Origin: Flavobacteriales bacterium
GTDB lineage: Bacteria; Bacteroidota; Bacteroidia; Flavobacteriales_F; PHOS-HE28
Length of the DNA: 64,000 nucleotides
Direction of reading: 5' to 3'
Assembly (NCBI GenBank): GCA_016716605.1
Contig: JADJWA010000001.1
Location: 1,426,001 to 1,490,000, forward strand
The translations under genes and the position numbers were made by a program. The notes under the pieces were generated by a model. It was given only the letters and a program-made list of their open reading frames with translations, made no database searches and was not told the origin of the DNA. Below, one piece after another: positions 61,883-64,000 of this stretch (position 1 is the stretch's first letter; each line of letters opens with the position of its first letter).

Positions 61883-62659
61883 TCAGTTCAGTCCAAGGAT
61901 GTCGGTGATCTGCACGGCCATCAGATCGATGATGAAGATGAGCAGTGAAGCCGTGACCACCGCTGAATGCGCGGCCTGCCCTACGCCCTCGGTGCCCTTC
62001 TCCGTGTTGTAGCCCCGGTAGCAGCCCACGATGCCGATGGCAAAGCCGAAGAAATAGCTCTTGATGAGGGCGGGGAGGAAATCGGAGAACTCGAGCGACT
62101 CGAAGACCTGGCGGTAGAACAGCCCCCAGCTCACGTCGTCCTTGATGTTCACGCCGACCCAGGTGGCCCAGATGGCGATGGCATCGCTGATCACCACAAG
62201 CACGGGAATCATCAAGGTGGTGCTCCACACCCGCGTGACCACCAGGTAGCGGAACGGGTTGGTGCCGCTCACCTCCATCGCATCGATCTGCTCGGTCACC
62301 TTCATGCTGCCCAACTCGGCGCCCATGCTGCTGCCGATCTTGCCTGCTCCGATGATCGCGGTGATCACCGGAGCGATCTCGCGCACCACGCTGATGGCCA
62401 CCATGGCCGGAAGCATGCTCGCAGCCCCGAATCGCTCCAGCGTGGGTCGGCTCTGCACCGTGAGCACCAGGCCCATGATGAAGGCGGTGATGCCCACCAG
62501 CGGCAGGGTGAGCGTGCCGTTGATGTAGCACTGCCGGAAGAACTCGCGCCACTCGAAGCGCTTGTGGGCAGCCTGCCGGAAGAAGCGGCCAGCGAAGGCC
62601 GTTAGCTCGCCCACATCACGAAGCACGGATGTGACCTTGGCGGCTGTTCCACTCACCAT
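61883..62659 (-). CDS. MlaE-type ABC transporter permease
   Basis: 258 residues with five to six membrane helices and the MlaE signature 'VVREIAPVITAIIGAGKIGS', 'MGAELGSMKVTEQIDAMEV' and 'GTNPFRYLVVTRVWS'. The C-terminal 'FGFAIGIVGCYRGYNTEKGT' is also conserved. It is the inner-membrane permease of the lipid transport system with the MlaF-like and MlaD-like proteins downstream; no MlaC or MlaB gene is nearby. ATG 62659 lies just after a TACCTTGC box; ATG 62707 would extend the protein by 16 Arg/Ala-rich residues. Confidence 0.93.
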   Translation of the reverse strand: MVSGTAAKVTSVLRDVGELTAFAGRFFRQAAHKRFEWREFFRQCYINGTLTLPLVGITAFIMGLVLTVQSRPTLERFGAASMLPAMVAISVVREIAPVITAIIGAGKIGSSMGAELGSMKVTEQIDAMEVSGTNPFRYLVVTRVWSTTLMIPVLVVISDAIAIWATWVGVNIKDDVSWGLFYRQVFESLEFSDFLPALIKSYFFGFAIGIVGCYRGYNTEKGTEGVGQAAHSAVVTASLLIFIIDLMAVQITDILGLN

Positions 62660-62787
62660 GGGGGCAAGGTATCCAGCCCGTGCCCGCGCGGGCATGCGTT
62701 TGATCATGCCCCACTACACGAGCGGCAGCGGGAACCCTTCCAGCGGCGCGCCATCGCGCCCATGCACCGATACCTTCGCCGCCGCTC

Positions 62788-63729
62788 ATGCTCCGCGTAG
62801 AACAAGTCAGCAAGCGCTTCGGCGCCTTCACCGCGCTCGATGGCATCACCATGGAGGTGCCCGCCGGACAGGTGTTCGGGCTGCTGGGCCCCAACGGCGC
62901 AGGCAAGACCACGCTCATCCGCATCATCACGCGCATCACCGGTCCGGATGAGGGCCGCGTGCTGCTGAACGGCCAGCCCATGGGCCCCGACGATGTGATC
63001 CAGCTCGGCTACCTGCCCGAGGAGCGCGGCCTGTACAAGAAGATGAAGGTGGGCGAGCAGGCCCTCTACCTCGCGCAGCTCAAAGGCCTGAAGAAGGCGG
63101 AGGCGCAGAAGCGCCTGAAGCAATGGTTCGAGCGCTGGGAGATGATGGGCTGGTGGAACAAGAAGGTGGAGGAGCTCAGCAAGGGCATGGCGCAGAAGGT
63201 GCAGTTCATCACCACCGTGCTGCACGAGCCCAAGCTGCTCATCCTCGACGAGCCTTTCAGCGGATTCGACCCGATCAATGCGGAGCTGATCCGCAGCGAG
63301 ATCCTGCGGCTGCGCGATGCGGGCGTCACGGTGATGCTCAGCACGCACAGCATGCCCAGCGTGGAGGAATTGTGCGACCACATCGGCCTCATCGACAAGG
63401 CGAAGCTGATGCTGCACGGCAACGTGCGCGAGATCCGCCGGCAATACGCCGACAACACCTACCGCCTCGAGTACAAGGGCAACAAGGTGGCCCTGGCCAA
63501 CGCCCTCGCCTTCACCGGAGAGCTGCTCGATGTACAGGAGAATGGCGAATACAGCCGCGCGCGCGTTCGCCTGGCCAAGGATGCGCGGTTGAACGACGTG
63601 CTGAAGCAGCTCCTGCCTTCCGTGGAGATCCATGGCGCGCAGGAGGAGGTGCCGCGCATGCACGACATCTTCATCAAGGTGGTGAGCGAGAAGGCGCCGG
63701 AAACAGTCTCACCAGGCATGACTGAATAG
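62788..63729 (+). CDS. ABC transporter ATPase, NatA-like with C-terminal accessory domain
   Basis: 313 residues. Walker A 'GLLGPNGAGKTTLIRII' (about 31-47), 'LGYLPEERGLYKKMKV' (Q-loop region), signature variant 'ELSKGMAQKVQF', Walker B 'LLILDEPFSGFDPINAEL' and H-loop 'MLSTHSMPSVEEL' are intact. The last ~85 residues match the DUF4162-type tail of sodium or drug exporters. It is followed by a permease gene, so the two probably form a NatAB-like exporter. Substrate unknown. Confidence 0.93.
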   Translation: MLRVEQVSKRFGAFTALDGITMEVPAGQVFGLLGPNGAGKTTLIRIITRITGPDEGRVLLNGQPMGPDDVIQLGYLPEERGLYKKMKVGEQALYLAQLKGLKKAEAQKRLKQWFERWEMMGWWNKKVEELSKGMAQKVQFITTVLHEPKLLILDEPFSGFDPINAELIRSEILRLRDAGVTVMLSTHSMPSVEELCDHIGLIDKAKLMLHGNVREIRRQYADNTYRLEYKGNKVALANALAFTGELLDVQENGEYSRARVRLAKDARLNDVLKQLLPSVEIHGAQEEVPRMHDIFIKVVSEKAPETVSPGMTE

Positions 63730-63741
63730 GCTGTAGCAACC

Positions 63742-63767
63742 TGTCATTGCGAGGCTCCGCGAAGCAA
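63742..63767. repeat. Dispersed-repeat-like palindrome
   Basis: TGTCATTGCGAGGCTCCG continuing into CGAAGCAA, an imperfect palindrome with TTGC/GCAA ends, between the ATPase and permease genes. It resembles widespread extragenic repeats of the TCATTGCGAG...GAAGCAA type. It is followed by CAACCCTCAAC (63784-63794), the inverse of the motif at 20238-20248. Confidence 0.45.
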
Positions 63768-63801
63768 CAAACCTCAACCCGCACAACCCTCAACTACCCA
63801 G

Positions 63802-64000
63802 ATGAACAAGATCCGGCTCATCATCTGGCGCGAGTTCATCACCCGCGTGCGCAAGCCCAGCTTCCTGATCATGACGATCCTGGGGCCGCTGCTGATCGCA
63901 GGCGCGGTCATGGCCATGGCTTGGGTGGGCATGCAGGAGGCCACGGACTACAAGGTGCTCGTGGTGGACCAAGAGGGCCTCATCAGCCGCAGGCTCGAGG
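63802..64000 (+). CDS. ABC transporter permease, NatB-like, 3'-truncated by window end
   Basis: Only the first 66 residues are inside the window, from ATG 63802: a basic 'IIWREFITRVRKPSFLIMT' start, a membrane helix ('ILGPLLIAGAVMAMAWVG') and the beginning of an extracytoplasmic loop ('YKVLVVDQEGLISRRLE'). This is the usual N-terminus of ABC-2 type permeases paired with NatA-like ATPases in Bacteroidota. It lies 72 bases downstream of the ATPase gene. Confidence 0.85.
   Translation, partial: MNKIRLIIWREFITRVRKPSFLIMTILGPLLIAGAVMAMAWVGMQEATDYKVLVVDQEGLISRRLE

Overview
The window looks like a chromosomal piece of a GC-rich (clearly above 60% by eye) uncultured member of Bacteroidota, most likely order Flavobacteriales. 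The evidence is type IX secretion (T9SS) C-terminal sorting domains on giant surface proteins, the order DUF6089 - uppS - bamA - ompH - ompH - murI, a GH3-family protein, an MlaE/F/D set without MlaB or MlaC beside it, no consistent Shine-Dalgarno sequences, and occasional TAnnTTTG-like -7 boxes. The taxon is an inference; no rRNA gene is present.

Layout. 1-1534: 3' end of a T9SS surface protein, closed by a strong hairpin. 1.6-5.1 kb: a small unknown gene, an orphan TPR sensor histidine kinase and pdhB. 5.15-5.39 kb: tRNA-Leu(UAA) and tRNA-Gly(GCC), both minus. 5.4-11.0 kb (minus): mutS followed by a YfhO-like membrane protein that carries an apparent one-base frameshift. 11.06-19.4 kb (plus): TrmH-type methyltransferase, two DUF6089 barrel proteins around a PspC-like protein, then uppS, bamA, two Skp/OmpH chaperones and murI. 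This block joins the undecaprenyl carrier, outer-membrane assembly and peptidoglycan precursor supply. 19.4-26.1 kb: deoxynucleoside kinase, an unknown exported protein, GH3, DUF2797, SppA and FolK.

26.4-58.0 kb is an accessory island of exported proteins. It has four proteins that share a ~450-residue C-terminal cassette ending in a T9SS sorting domain (one is the partial gene at the window start), three right-handed beta-helix proteins, and a smaller T9SS protein. Repeat families include delta-60, SBBP, PPC-like repeats and an 'EYFVDTDPG' repeat. Between the surface genes lies a minus-strand operon of ECF sigma factor, anti-sigma factor and two tandem ~1083-residue TPR-CHAT (caspase-like) proteins. 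The genes are coupled by overlapping stop/start codons. This is the most interesting system in the window.

58.1-64 kb: a BlaI/M56-TonB pair with a clear palindromic operator, a DCC-family protein, an Mla-type lipid transport operon (mlaE-mlaF-mlaD, minus), and the start of a NatA/NatB-type ABC exporter that runs off the window end.

No CRISPR array, phage, transposase or plasmid gene was seen. Assignments rest on reading motifs and repeat patterns by eye; no database search was possible.
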